From assembly GCF_007713465.1 (NCBI RefSeq), contig NZ_VMSG01000001.1:124001-188000 (forward strand): DNA of 64,000 bases, written 5' to 3'. A model generated the notes under the pieces. That model was not told the origin of the DNA. It worked only from the letters and a program-made list of their open reading frames with translations, and ran no database searches. This stretch comes from Pseudomonas sp. H3(2019) (GTDB taxonomy: Bacteria; Pseudomonadota; Gammaproteobacteria; Pseudomonadales; Pseudomonadaceae). Shown here piece after piece: positions 29,121 to 38,210 of the stretch (position 1 is the stretch's first letter; every line of letters begins with the position of its first letter). A program made the position numbers and the translations under genes.

Positions 29121-29757
29121 GCAGTCTCCTTTCCAGGTAGCGGGCGCTGAGGGACAACGGGTAGCAGAGCAGGAAGTAACCGAGCGCCACGAGGCCGTAG
29201 ACCATGAAGGGTTCGAAGGTTGCATTGGCGAGCATGCCGCCGGTTTTGGTAAGTTCGGTGAAGCCGATGATCGAGGTCACCGCCGTGCCCTTGACCACCT
29301 GCACCGAGAAGCCCACGGTCGGTGCCACGGCAATGCGCAGGGCTTGCGGCAGGATCACGTAGCGCAGTTGTTCAAAGGGATTGAGCGCCAGGCTCGCCGA
29401 CGCTTCCCACTGACCGTTGGCGATCGAGTCGACGCAGCCGCGCCAGATCTCCGCCAGGTAAGCGCTGGTAAACAGCGTCAAGGCAATCGCCGCCGCCAGC
29501 CACGGCGAAATCTCGATCCCCAGCAGCGCTACGCCGAAAAACACCAGAAACAGCTGCATCAGCAGCGGCGTGCCCTGGAACAGTTCGATCCAGGTGCGGG
29601 CGAAACCTCGTGGCAGGGCGTTTTTCGAGATACGCAGGGTCATGATCAGCAAGCCGATCAGCCCGCCACCGATAAACGCCACCAGCGACAGCGCCAGGGT
29701 CCATTGCAGGCCGGTGAGCAGGTTGCGGACGATGTCCCAGAAGGTGAAATCGCTCAT
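29107..29757 (-). CDS. Amino acid ABC transporter permease 1
   Basis: A 216-aa inner membrane permease of the HisM/GlnP type, with about five helices and the ATPase-contact EAA motif around QWEASASLALNPFEQLRYVILPQA. It overlaps the preceding permease by 4 bases and the following ATPase gene by 14, so the operon is translationally coupled. It presumably forms a heterodimer with permease 2. Confidence 0.91.
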   Translation of the reverse strand: MSDFTFWDIVRNLLTGLQWTLALSLVAFIGGGLIGLLIMTLRISKNALPRGFARTWIELFQGTPLLMQLFLVFFGVALLGIEISPWLAAAIALTLFTSAYLAEIWRGCVDSIANGQWEASASLALNPFEQLRYVILPQALRIAVAPTVGFSVQVVKGTAVTSIIGFTELTKTGGMLANATFEPFMVYGLVALGYFLLCYPLSLSARYLERRLHASA

Positions 29758-30422
29758 TGGCCGTTCCTCGCTATATACCGTCGGCCAATCCAGCCCAGCA
29801 ACTGGCGGATCAGCAACGCCATGCACAGGTAGACCAGCGTGGTCAGGGCGTAGGTTTCGAAGGCGCGGAAGTTGCGCGACTGAATGAAGTTGGCGGCAAA
29901 ACTCAGTTCTTCCGTGGCGATCTGCGAGCACACCGCCGAACCGAGCATGACGATGATGATCTGGCTGCTCAGGGCCGGCCAGACCTTGCCCAGCGCCGGC
30001 AGCAACACCACATGGCGGAAGGCTTCGAATCGGCTCATCGCCAACGCCGCCGCGGCTTCCAGCTGGCCACGCGGGATCGCTTGAATGCCCGCGCGAATGA
30101 TTTCTGTCGAATAGGCGCCGAGGTTGATCACCATCGCCAGCACTGCCGCCTGCCATTCGGAGATGTGCAGACCCAGCGACGGCAAGCCGAAGAAAATGAA
30201 GAACAGTTGCACCAGAAACGGTGTATTGCGGATCAACTCGACGTAAACCCCGAAAATCCCGGCAAACGGACGGATGTTCCACGCTCGCACCACGGCGCCC
30301 ACAATCCCCAGACTCACCCCGAGCAGTGCGCCGATGGCCGTCAGCTCAAGGGTGAACAGCGCACCGCGCAGCAACAGGTCGGTGTTGTGCACCACCGGTA
30401 AAAAGTCGAACTGATAGGCCAT
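29754..30422 (-). CDS. Amino acid ABC transporter permease 2
   Basis: A 222-aa permease of the same HisQ/GlnP family. The EAA motif is visible around QLEAAAALAMSRFEAFRHVVLLPA, and the N-terminal part has the ELIRNTPFLVQLFFIFFG segment typical of amino acid permeases. It is the first membrane gene after the binding protein gene, about 34 bases downstream of its stop. Confidence 0.91.
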   Translation of the reverse strand: MAYQFDFLPVVHNTDLLLRGALFTLELTAIGALLGVSLGIVGAVVRAWNIRPFAGIFGVYVELIRNTPFLVQLFFIFFGLPSLGLHISEWQAAVLAMVINLGAYSTEIIRAGIQAIPRGQLEAAAALAMSRFEAFRHVVLLPALGKVWPALSSQIIIVMLGSAVCSQIATEELSFAANFIQSRNFRAFETYALTTLVYLCMALLIRQLLGWIGRRYIARNGQ

Positions 30423-30456
30423 GGACAGTTTCCTTGATTAAGCGCCGTCGCGACGA

Positions 30457-31242
30457 TCAGAGATCGGCCGGCAGCGGCTGCTTGAGCCAGGTTTGAGCAT
30501 TTTTCTCCAGGCTGCCGTCGGTCCTGGCGGTGGTCAGGATCTGGTTGACCTTGTCCAGCAGCGCCGGCTCGTTCTTGTTCACGCCGACGTAGACCGGCGA
30601 GTCCTTGAGCTTCACTTTCAGCGCTGGAATGCGTTTCGGGTTGCGTTCACTGATGGTCACCATCACCACGTTGCCGCTGGCGATCAGGTCGACCTGGCCT
30701 GAGAGATAAGCGGCGACGGTCGAGTTGTTGTCTTCGAAGCGCTTGATGGTCACGCCTTGCGGGGCGACGGCGGTCAACTCGATGTCTTCGATGGCACCAC
30801 GGGTGACGCTGACGGTTTTGCCCTTGAGGTCATCCAGGCCGTTGATGGCGACCTCGGGTGGGCCGAACACCGCGAGATAGAAGGGTGCATAGGCGCGAGA
30901 GAAGTCGATGACCTTCTCGCGCTCAGGGTTTTTGCCGAGGCTGGAGATCACCAGGTCGACCTTGCCGGTGGTCAGGAACGGAATGCGGTTGGTGCTGTTG
31001 ACCGGCGTCAGTTCGAGTTTGACCTTGAGCTGGTCGGCCAGAAGCGCAGCGGTATCGATGTCCAGGCCACGGGGTTTCATGTCCGGGCCCACCGAGCCGA
31101 ACGGCGGGAAGTCCTGAGGCACGGCGACCTTGAGCGTGCCGCGCTTGACCACATCCTCCAGGCCGTCAGCATGGGCGGGGAGCTGACAGAATATCAGGCT
31201 GGCGAACAGGGCAGTGAGCAGGGCGCTGCAACGCTGGATCAT
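30457..31242 (-). CDS. Amino acid ABC transporter substrate-binding protein
   Basis: A 261-aa periplasmic binding protein of family 3. The signal peptide ends near residue 24 (LPAHA). The mature part starts DGLEDVVKRGTLKVAVPQDF and contains RIPFLTTGKVDLVISSLGKNPERE, typical for the family; the arginine and acidic residues for amino acid binding are expected in this segment. The frame reaches upstream to 31386, but the start at 31242 gives the signal peptide. The ligand is unknown. It is divergent from a FadR-type regulator. Confidence 0.92.
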   Translation of the reverse strand: MIQRCSALLTALFASLIFCQLPAHADGLEDVVKRGTLKVAVPQDFPPFGSVGPDMKPRGLDIDTAALLADQLKVKLELTPVNSTNRIPFLTTGKVDLVISSLGKNPEREKVIDFSRAYAPFYLAVFGPPEVAINGLDDLKGKTVSVTRGAIEDIELTAVAPQGVTIKRFEDNNSTVAAYLSGQVDLIASGNVVMVTISERNPKRIPALKVKLKDSPVYVGVNKNEPALLDKVNQILTTARTDGSLEKNAQTWLKQPLPADL

Positions 31243-31496
31243 GGCAAATCTCCGGATTCGGCAAGTGATTTCTGCGAATCGACAGAGCACAGCCCATGCC
31301 AACCTCCGGCAAAATGCCTGCAGAGCCACGGATTTCCTGGCGTTGATCGGTCTTACTGGTCTGAACAGTTGCTGGTTTTTTCGCACCTTGATCGGGCATC
31401 GACCAAAGCGCCCGAACCCCTGTGGGGCACGACTTGCCTGACTCGGTGATTAGCTTTACAACTAGCCGCTCACTGGCCTGGCTCGTCTGAAAAACC

Positions 31497-32201
31497 ATGA
31501 ATTCAATCTCCCGCGCCGTACCCGAAGTGGCGCTGCATGCCATCCGTAAACTGATTGCCGAACAGGGTTTCGGGCCGGGGGATGTGCTGCCTTCGCAGCG
31601 CGATCTGGCCCTGCAATTGGGCGTGAGCCGGGCGTCGCTACGTGAGGCGTTGTCATCCTTGAGTGCCTTGGGAGTGATCAGCGTGCAGCCAGGCAAAGGG
31701 GTATTCGTGCAGGCAATTGAGCCATCCCCGGCAGTGTCGGGAGTGAGTTGGCCGTTTGCGGCTCAAGCCTCGCCTGTGGATATCTTTCAGCTGCGCTATG
31801 CCCTGGAAGGTTTTGCGGCGGGGTTGGCGGCGGTGACATTGAGCGCCGATGAGCTCGATGCCCTTGAAGATAACGTCGTCGCGATGCGCGACGAGTTACG
31901 CGCCGGAGACTTCGACGCGGCGGCGCGGCTGGATTTCGAATTTCATCGGCGAATCCTGCTGGCCAGCGGTAATCAGGCGATGTTGAGCATTCTGACGGCG
32001 AGTGCCGAGCTCTTTCTGGAGAGCCAGAAACTACCGTTCATCCGGGCTGAGCGGGCCATGGAAACCTGGCAAGAACACCGCAAGATCCTTCGGGCGCTGG
32101 CCCGCCGGGCTTCGGGGGCTGCGCAGAAGGCTATGCAGGAGCACGTGCGCAACGCGGCTCTGCGCACTGGAATTTCCTTTGTGACCCCCGCCACGGCGTG
32201 A
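31497..32201 (+). CDS. FadR-subfamily GntR transcriptional regulator
   Basis: A 234-aa regulator with an N-terminal winged helix-turn-helix (about 8-75; LPSQRDLALQLGVSRASLREAL) and a C-terminal FCD all-helical ligand domain (about 92-220) with the metal-site pattern DFEFHRRIL and histidine in EHRKIL. It is divergent from the amino acid ABC importer, with 254 bp between them, so it probably controls that operon. The ligand cannot be told; I found no convincing operator. Confidence 0.9.
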   Translation: MNSISRAVPEVALHAIRKLIAEQGFGPGDVLPSQRDLALQLGVSRASLREALSSLSALGVISVQPGKGVFVQAIEPSPAVSGVSWPFAAQASPVDIFQLRYALEGFAAGLAAVTLSADELDALEDNVVAMRDELRAGDFDAAARLDFEFHRRILLASGNQAMLSILTASAELFLESQKLPFIRAERAMETWQEHRKILRALARRASGAAQKAMQEHVRNAALRTGISFVTPATA

Positions 32202-32279
32202 CTTGAGCTATACCCAAACTCATGCACCACCATAGCGAGACTCAATCATCTGCGGCTTCCTGAACGAGGGAAGGGCGGC

Positions 32280-32285
32280 TATGAT
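32280..32285 (+). promoter_or_regulatory. Candidate -10 box of trxA
   Basis: TATGAT lies 37 bases before the trxA start codon, but the -35 region (around TTCCTG) is poor. By eye only. Confidence 0.3.
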
Positions 32286-32321
32286 GGGCCACGTTTTTTT
32301 GCTTACAACCTGGAGACTTCC

Positions 32322-32651
32322 ATGAGCAGCGATCTTATCAAACACGTTAGCGACGCTAGCTTCGAAGCTGACGTACTCAAGGCCGAAGGTGCTGTACTGG
32401 TCGACTACTGGGCTGAGTGGTGTGGCCCATGCAAGATGATCGCTCCGGTTCTGGACGAAATCGCTGAAACCTACAAGGGCAAACTGACCGTTGCCAAGCT
32501 GAACATCGACGAAAACCAGGAAACCCCGGCCAAGCACGGCGTGCGTGGTATCCCGACCCTGATGCTGTTCAAGAACGGTAACGTCGAAGCGACCAAGGTC
32601 GGCGCGCTGTCGAAGTCGCAACTGGCTGCCTTCCTCGACGCCAACATCTAA
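32322..32651 (+). CDS. trxA: Thioredoxin 1
   Basis: Cytoplasmic dithiol reductant for ribonucleotide reductase, methionine sulfoxide reductase and others. It is 109 aa with the active site WCGPC at 33-37 and the cis-proline in [15 protein letters not shown] ribosome site upstream. The gene is followed by an intrinsic terminator and then rho, as in other gammaproteobacteria. Confidence 0.97.
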   Translation: MSSDLIKHVSDASFEADVLKAEGAVLVDYWAEWCGPCKMIAPVLDEIAETYKGKLTVAKLNIDENQETPAKHGVRGIPTLMLFKNGNVEATKVGALSKSQLAAFLDANI

Positions 32652-32672
32652 GCGTCGTTGCAAGCGTCATTC

Positions 32673-32701
32673 AAAAAGCCCCGCAAATAGCGGGGCTTTT
32701 T
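32673..32701 (+). terminator. Intrinsic terminator of trxA
   Basis: AAAAAGCCCCGC (32673-32684) and GCGGGGCTTTTT (32690-32701), loop AAATA. It separates trxA from the rho leader. Confidence 0.92.
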
Positions 32702-32845
32702 CGTTATTCAGGGCTAGACGCTCCGAAACTCAGGTGTTACATTCGGCCCCGCACTGGTTTCTCCAGCGCCCCCTGCAAGCCGTCGCCGACGCTCTCCTTT
32801 TCGAACAAGTACGCGATCCTGTCGCCTTCTCTGCGGCGCGGCCTC

Positions 32846-32874
32846 ATTAAGCCAAAAGCTTAATTTCCCCCCCC
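32846..32874 (+). promoter_or_regulatory. Hairpin and C-tract in the rho leader
   Basis: A perfect 7-bp inverted repeat, ATTAAGC and GCTTAAT, with a CAAAA loop (32846-32864), is followed by TT and eight consecutive C residues (32867-32874). Rho binds C-rich, unstructured RNA, and rho is autoregulated in E. coli through its leader, so this could be an autoregulatory site. This is inference. Confidence 0.35.
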
Positions 32875-32881
32875 TCCATAA

Positions 32882-32914
32882 ATGATTACGTCATTCCTAT
32901 ATGAATCTGACTGA
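32882..32914 (+). other. Short upstream ORF overlapping the rho start
   Basis: An ATG at 32882 opens a ten-codon frame ([10 protein letters not shown]) that ends at a TGA inside rho, overlapping the rho start codon in another frame. No clear ribosome site precedes it, nor is there one before rho itself. It may be chance. Confidence 0.2.
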
Positions 32915-34160
32915 ACTCAAGCAAAAGCCGATTACCGAACTGCTCGAATTGGCCGAACAGATGGGCATAGAAAATATGGCCCGTTCGCGCAAGCAGGATG
33001 TGATTTTCTCCTTGCTGAAAAAGCACGCGAAAAGCGGCGAGGAAATCTCCGGTGATGGCGTGCTGGAGATTCTCCAGGACGGCTTCGGCTTCCTCCGCTC
33101 TGCAGACGCCTCCTATCTTGCCGGCCCAGACGATATCTACGTCTCGCCGAGCCAGATCCGTCGCTTCAACTTGCGCACCGGTGACACCATCGTTGGCAAG
33201 ATCCGTCCTCCAAAGGAAGGCGAGCGTTATTTCGCACTGCTCAAGGTCGACACGATCAACTACGATCGTCCCGAGAACGCGAAAAACAAGATTCTCTTCG
33301 AGAACCTGACCCCGCTGTTCCCGACCGTGCGCATGAAGATGGAAGCCGGTAACGGTTCCACCGAAGACCTCACCGGTCGTGTCATCGACCTGTGCGCCCC
33401 GATCGGTAAAGGCCAGCGCGGTCTGATCGTTGCTCCGCCAAAAGCGGGCAAGACGATCATGCTGCAGAACATCGCTGCCAACATCGCGCGTAACAACCCA
33501 GAAGTTCATCTGATCGTGCTGCTGATCGACGAACGTCCGGAAGAAGTAACCGAAATGCAGCGCACCGTGCGCGGCGAAGTGGTTGCCTCGACGTTCGACG
33601 AGCCGCCAACCCGCCACGTGCAGGTTGCCGAAATGGTGATCGAGAAGGCCAAGCGCCTGGTTGAGCACAAGAAAGACGTGGTCATCCTGCTTGACTCCAT
33701 CACCCGTCTGGCACGTGCCTACAACACCGTGATCCCGAGCTCCGGCAAGGTCCTCACCGGTGGTGTCGATGCCCACGCCTTGGAGAAACCAAAGCGTTTC
33801 TTCGGTGCAGCACGGAACATCGAAGAAGGCGGCTCGCTGACCATCATCGCAACCGCGCTGGTTGAAACCGGCTCGAAGATGGACGAAGTGATCTACGAAG
33901 AATTCAAAGGCACCGGCAACATGGAGCTGCCTCTGGATCGCAAGATCGCTGAAAAGCGCGTCTTCCCGGCGATCAACATCAACCGCTCCGGCACCCGCCG
34001 CGAAGAGTTGCTGACCGCCGACGACGAGCTGCAGCGCATGTGGATCCTGCGCAAGCTGCTGCATCCTATGGATGAAGTCTCTGCCATCGAGTTCCTGGTC
34101 GACAAGCTGAAACAGACCAAGACCAACGATGAGTTCTTCCTGTCGATGAAACGCAAGTAA
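32901..34160 (+). CDS. rho: Transcription termination factor Rho
   Basis: A hexameric RNA-dependent ATPase and helicase that ends transcription. It is 419 aa, the same length as E. coli Rho. An N-terminal Rho_N helical domain (about 5-45) is followed by the cold-shock-like RNA-binding domain (about 50-118) and the RecA-type ATPase, with Walker A APPKAGKT and Walker [17 protein letters not shown] (Q- and R-loop region following). It lies behind a 250-bp leader with a C-tract, and has no clear Shine-Dalgarno sequence before the ATG. Confidence 0.97.
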   Translation: MNLTELKQKPITELLELAEQMGIENMARSRKQDVIFSLLKKHAKSGEEISGDGVLEILQDGFGFLRSADASYLAGPDDIYVSPSQIRRFNLRTGDTIVGKIRPPKEGERYFALLKVDTINYDRPENAKNKILFENLTPLFPTVRMKMEAGNGSTEDLTGRVIDLCAPIGKGQRGLIVAPPKAGKTIMLQNIAANIARNNPEVHLIVLLIDERPEEVTEMQRTVRGEVVASTFDEPPTRHVQVAEMVIEKAKRLVEHKKDVVILLDSITRLARAYNTVIPSSGKVLTGGVDAHALEKPKRFFGAARNIEEGGSLTIIATALVETGSKMDEVIYEEFKGTGNMELPLDRKIAEKRVFPAININRSGTRREELLTADDELQRMWILRKLLHPMDEVSAIEFLVDKLKQTKTNDEFFLSMKRK

Positions 34161-34175
34161 GTCGATCAGGCCAGC

Positions 34176-34200
34176 AAAAGCCGGGGAAACCCGGCTTTTT
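34176..34200 (+). terminator. Intrinsic terminator of rho
   Basis: AAAAGCCGGG (34176-34185) and CCCGGCTTTT (34190-34199) with loop GAAA, then T, 15 bases after the rho stop. Confidence 0.85.
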
Positions 34201-34301
34201 GCTATCTGACCTTTGATGAATTGCCTGGTCACTCTTCTGAACGGGTGGGTTCGAGGCTAAACTCATGCCCCCGAACGCCATGGCCAAAACGAGGCTAACG
34301 C

Positions 34302-35768
34302 ATGCAGTATCGCGACTTGCGCGACTTTATCAGCGGCCTGGAACAGCGCGGCGAACTCAAGCGCATCCAGGTTCCGGTGTCACCAGTGCTGGAAATGACC
34401 GAGGTCTGCGATCGCACCTTGCGGGCCAAGGGCCCGGCGCTGCTGTTCGAAAACCCGACCGGTTATGACATCCCCGTGCTTGGCAACCTGTTCGGTACGC
34501 CTGAGCGCGTGGCCCTGGGCATGGGCGCCGAAGCCGTCAGCGAACTGCGCGAGATTGGCAAGCTGTTGGCCTTCCTCAAAGAGCCCGAGCCGCCAAAGGG
34601 TCTGAAAGACGCTTGGTCCAAGCTGCCGATCTTCCGCAAAATCATTGCCATGGCGCCGAAAGTCGTCAAGGACGCGGTCTGTCAGGAAGTGGTCATCGAA
34701 GGCGATGACGTCGACCTGGCAATGCTGCCAGTGCAGACCTGCTGGCCCGGCGACGTCGGCCCGCTGATCACCTGGGGCCTGACGGTTACCAAAGGCCCGA
34801 ACAAGGACCGCCAGAACCTCGGCATCTATCGCCAGCAAGTGATTGGTCGCAACAAAGTCATCATGCGCTGGTTGAGCCACCGTGGCGGCGCGCTGGACTA
34901 TCGCGAGTGGTGCGAAAAACATCCGGGCCAGCCATTCCCGGTGTCCGTGGCGCTGGGTGCCGACCCTGCAACTATTCTCGGCGCGGTAACGCCGGTGCCG
35001 GACAGCCTGTCCGAATACGCCTTTGCCGGCCTGTTGCGCGGTAACCGCACCGAGCTAGTGAAGTGCCGTGGCAACGATCTGCAAGTGCCGGCCACCGCCG
35101 AGATCATCCTTGAAGGTGTGATTCATCCGGGCGAAATGGCCGATGAAGGTCCGTACGGCGACCACACCGGCTATTACAACGAAGTCGACAGCTTCCCGGT
35201 GTTCACCGTCGAGCGCATCACGCACCGCATCAAGCCGATCTACCACAGCACCTACACCGGCCGTCCACCGGATGAGCCGGCGATTCTCGGGGTGGCGCTG
35301 AATGAAGTGTTCGTACCGATCCTGCAAAAGCAATTTCCGGAGATCACTGACTTCTACTTGCCGCCCGAAGGTTGCTCGTACCGCATGGCCGTCGTGACCA
35401 TGAAAAAGCAGTACCCCGGCCATGCCAAGCGGGTAATGCTCGGTGTCTGGTCGTTTTTGCGACAGTTCATGTACACCAAGTTCGTTATCGTCACTGACGA
35501 CGATATCAATGCCCGCGACTGGAACGACGTGATCTGGGCCATTACCACGCGCATGGACCCCAAGCGCGATACGGTGATGATCGATAACACGCCGATCGAC
35601 TACCTCGACTTCGCCTCGCCGATTTCCGGCCTGGGTTCGAAGATGGGGCTCGATGCCACGCATAAATGGCCCGGCGAAACCACCCGCGAGTGGGGCCGGG
35701 TAATCGTCAAGGATGAGGCGGTGACACGCCGGATCGATGCCATCTGGAATCAGTTAGGAATAGATTGA
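34302..35768 (+). CDS. ubiD: 4-hydroxy-3-polyprenylbenzoate decarboxylase UbiD
   Basis: Decarboxylates the prenylated benzoate ring in ubiquinone synthesis using prenylated FMN supplied by UbiX. It is 488 aa, the family length. The prFMN and metal region with [18 protein letters not shown], containing the catalytic glutamate, is intact. Its stop overlaps by one base the start of the reductase gene downstream, so the two are coupled. Confidence 0.95.
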   Translation: MQYRDLRDFISGLEQRGELKRIQVPVSPVLEMTEVCDRTLRAKGPALLFENPTGYDIPVLGNLFGTPERVALGMGAEAVSELREIGKLLAFLKEPEPPKGLKDAWSKLPIFRKIIAMAPKVVKDAVCQEVVIEGDDVDLAMLPVQTCWPGDVGPLITWGLTVTKGPNKDRQNLGIYRQQVIGRNKVIMRWLSHRGGALDYREWCEKHPGQPFPVSVALGADPATILGAVTPVPDSLSEYAFAGLLRGNRTELVKCRGNDLQVPATAEIILEGVIHPGEMADEGPYGDHTGYYNEVDSFPVFTVERITHRIKPIYHSTYTGRPPDEPAILGVALNEVFVPILQKQFPEITDFYLPPEGCSYRMAVVTMKKQYPGHAKRVMLGVWSFLRQFMYTKFVIVTDDDINARDWNDVIWAITTRMDPKRDTVMIDNTPIDYLDFASPISGLGSKMGLDATHKWPGETTREWGRVIVKDEAVTRRIDAIWNQLGID

Positions 35769-36754
35769 TGCGTGTAACCTTGCAGCCGTCCGGAGCAGTG
35801 CTTGAGATACTGCCCGGCGAGCGGATTCTCGATGGGGCGCGGCGCCTGGGCTATGAATGCCCGCAAAGCTGCCGTAATGGCAACTGCCACGTTTGCGCGG
35901 CGTTGCTGGTCGAAGGTCGGGTCAAACAGACCGGCGATGTGCGCGATCACGGCGAGTTCTACACTTGCATAGCAGAGCCGCTGGAAGACTGCATCGTATT
36001 GTGGGATGGCGTCCTTGCGCTGGGAGAACTACCGGTGCGCAGCCTGTCGTGTCAGGTCACGGAATGCGTAGACGTTGGCGGTGATACCTGGCGGGTTCGA
36101 CTGCGGGCACCGGCAGGCAAGCCGCCGCGCTATCACGCCGGGCAGTACCTGCTGCTCGAGCGCGAGAATGGCGAGAAATCCGCCTTCTCGCTAGCCTCTG
36201 CGCCGCATTCAGGACGAGATCTGGAGCTGCATGTGCTGGCGCGCGAAGCCAGTGCGCTCAGCCTGATCGAGCAGTTGCAGCGCAATCGCATGGTGCGCAT
36301 TGAAATGCCCTTCGGCGATACGCATTTGGCCGAGTTGCCTGACTGTCCGCTGGTGTTGATGGCGGCGGGTACCGGCATGGGGCAGATCCACAGCCTGATC
36401 GAGCATTGCCGGGCCAAGGGTTTCAAGCATCCGGTGCACCTGTACTGGGGCGTGCGGCGACCGGAAGACTTTTATCAGATCGAACATTGGGATGAATGGC
36501 TGAAGCTGCCCAACCTGTTCCTGCACAAGGTCGTCAGTGATCTGTGCGGTTGGGAAGGGCGTTGCGGCATGCTGCACGAGGCGGTTTGCGAGGATTTCCC
36601 CGACCTGAAGTCCCTGCATGTGTATGCGAGCGGTTCGCCGGCGATGGTTTACGGCACGCTGGACGCCTTGGTCAACGCCGGGATGGACGCGCATCAGATG
36701 CGCGCTGATGTCTTCGCCTATGCGCCCCGTCCGCAAGCAAGCAACCCTGTCTAG
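35768..36754 (+). CDS. 2Fe-2S flavin reductase (CDP-6-deoxy-delta-3,4-glucoseen reductase-like)
   Basis: A 328-aa electron-transfer protein: an N-terminal plant-type 2Fe-2S ferredoxin domain with cysteine ligands at 35, 40, 43 and 67, an FAD domain with RYHAGQYLLLE and AFSLASAP, and an NAD(P) domain with LMAAGTGMGQIHS. It overlaps ubiD by one base. Database names refer to a sugar-dideoxygenase partner, but beside ubiD it more likely passes electrons to a mono-oxygenase or flavoprotein; this is inference. The start at ATG 35768 is preferred to the preceding TTG. Confidence 0.88.
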   Translation: MRVTLQPSGAVLEILPGERILDGARRLGYECPQSCRNGNCHVCAALLVEGRVKQTGDVRDHGEFYTCIAEPLEDCIVLWDGVLALGELPVRSLSCQVTECVDVGGDTWRVRLRAPAGKPPRYHAGQYLLLERENGEKSAFSLASAPHSGRDLELHVLAREASALSLIEQLQRNRMVRIEMPFGDTHLAELPDCPLVLMAAGTGMGQIHSLIEHCRAKGFKHPVHLYWGVRRPEDFYQIEHWDEWLKLPNLFLHKVVSDLCGWEGRCGMLHEAVCEDFPDLKSLHVYASGSPAMVYGTLDALVNAGMDAHQMRADVFAYAPRPQASNPV

Positions 36755-37230
36755 AAGCGCACGCCGGTGGTGATCATCGCTGCGTTAAAGCCGAGCAGAA
36801 CCAGCTCGGCGGCGACCGGGCCGTAATGAGCGCCCACTGATGGAATGATCACGGGCGCCACGCCGAAGTGGTTGAGCGGAATCTTGTCCTTGTACTCGCC
36901 GCTGTAACCCTGAAGTAATCCACCGGTCAGCTTTATATACACTGGATAGTCGGCGCTCTCGTAACGCTTCCCCGCATAGGCGTAATACGAGCGCTGACTG
37001 AACGAGTTACGAAAAGTCACTGCACCAAACAACCAACCGGATGCTTCATTGCGTTCAAGGCCGATCAGGTCCTGATTGTTATTGTGATCGGGGTCTGGCG
37101 AATAGTGTTTGGTGTAGAGGCTACCTTGCAGGTACCAGAAGCCCTTGTCTGCTTGAGTCGGGCTTTCGACTGCCAGCGCCGGAGTAGCCAGCGCCAGTAA
37201 CAGCAGCCCGTACATTTTCAGGTTTTTCAT
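36751..37230 (-). CDS. Small outer membrane protein, PagP-like
   Basis: A 159-aa exported protein with a signal peptide of about 20 residues (ATPALA). The mature sequence has alternating beta-strand character and ends in a C-terminal aromatic residue (TTGVRF), as outer membrane barrels do. Its order of features, FRNSF at 73-77, then YYAYAGKRYES, then NHFGVAPVIIPSVGAHYGPV at 120-139, parallels E. coli PagP (FKDSW, then IAGYGWES, then NYIPLPVLLPLASVGYGPV). PagP adds palmitate to lipid A. The catalytic Asp of PagP is Asn75 here, and Ser76 is kept. RefSeq often names such proteins sn-glycerol-3-phosphate transporter, which I do not believe from the sequence. Confidence 0.6.
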   Translation of the reverse strand: MKNLKMYGLLLLALATPALAVESPTQADKGFWYLQGSLYTKHYSPDPDHNNNQDLIGLERNEASGWLFGAVTFRNSFSQRSYYAYAGKRYESADYPVYIKLTGGLLQGYSGEYKDKIPLNHFGVAPVIIPSVGAHYGPVAAELVLLGFNAAMITTGVRF

Positions 37231-37571
37231 CTTGCGACCTCTATTGGTAATTCGGCTTGCGCCTGTGGAGGCTGCTATACGCCAGCATTCAAAGAAGGGG
37301 CGGCAGGGTATCAGACGAATACGTCAGAAAGATCTGTTAAATGACGGTTGATTCTGAACGGACACAAGGTTTATGCATATTTCATTCGGGTATTTAAGAA
37401 ATTTCCCAAAGAGTATTAGGCTATATATCGGGCTCCTTCATTGGTGCAGTCCTTGATATAGAAGGGTCATACGTCCTTTAGCACTTTTCGTTTTACGTTT
37501 ACTGCTATATGTTCTATGACGTTAATCTTGCTTACATCCTGTAATACTTGTGGGACTGAACACCCTTTGCC
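37231..37571. other. AT-rich intergenic region, 341 bp
   Basis: Between the PagP-like gene (minus) and the ChaC gene (plus). It is clearly more AT-rich than its surroundings (for example GGCTATATATCGGGC, TTTATGCATATTTCATT). I see no coding frame, repeat or RNA gene that I can support. It probably carries both promoters. Confidence 0.5.
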
Positions 37572-38210
37572 ATGACCGCCATTGAATCTGCTTGTGTGAA
37601 TCTGGCTTACCCTCCGCGGCTCGATCTGGGCGCGCAGCTGACTCACGAACAATTGCTCAGCTCGATGCAGGCCACCATGGCCCGGCACAAGGGCGGGCCG
37701 GTCTGGTTATTCGCATACGGTTCATTGATCTGGCGCCCGGAATGCACTGCCGTCGAGCGGGTGCGCGGACGTGTGCATGGTTACCATCGCGGTTTGTACC
37801 TGTGGTCCCACGAACACCGCGGTACGCCGGAAATGCCGGGGCTGGTGTTTGGGCTGGATCGTGGAGGCTCTTGCAGCGGCTTTGCCTATCGGTTACCCGA
37901 GGAGCAATTGGAAGCATCGCTGTACGCGCTTTGGCAGCGCGAAATGCCGGTGCCGTCTTATCGCCCGCACTGGCTCAATTGCCGTCTGGAAGACGGAAGC
38001 AAGGTTCAGGCATTGGGGTTTGTGTTGGAGCGGCACCTGCCCAGCTATGCCGGTAACGTGCCGGACCATGTGCTGAGCCAGGTGTTCGAAAGTGCTTGCG
38101 GGCGTTACGGCACCACTCGCGATTATGTCGAGCAGACCGCACACGCCCTGCGCAGCCACGCCATGCCAGACCGGAATCTGGAGGCGCGGCTCAAGCGCTG
38201 CAAGGCTTAA
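37572..38210 (+). CDS. ChaC-type gamma-glutamylcyclotransferase
   Basis: A 212-aa protein of the ChaC family, which cleaves glutathione to 5-oxoproline and cysteinylglycine. The substrate-binding loop [13 protein letters not shown] is plain, followed by [24 protein letters not shown]. It is convergent with glpT, with a 4-base overlap. Confidence 0.9.
   Translation: MTAIESACVNLAYPPRLDLGAQLTHEQLLSSMQATMARHKGGPVWLFAYGSLIWRPECTAVERVRGRVHGYHRGLYLWSHEHRGTPEMPGLVFGLDRGGSCSGFAYRLPEEQLEASLYALWQREMPVPSYRPHWLNCRLEDGSKVQALGFVLERHLPSYAGNVPDHVLSQVFESACGRYGTTRDYVEQTAHALRSHAMPDRNLEARLKRCKA

Noticed and set aside
31354-31380. Operator for the FadR-type regulator (ACTGGTCTGAACAGT)
   Set aside because: Only a 4-bp symmetric element with a 7-base centre; too weak to support as a binding site.
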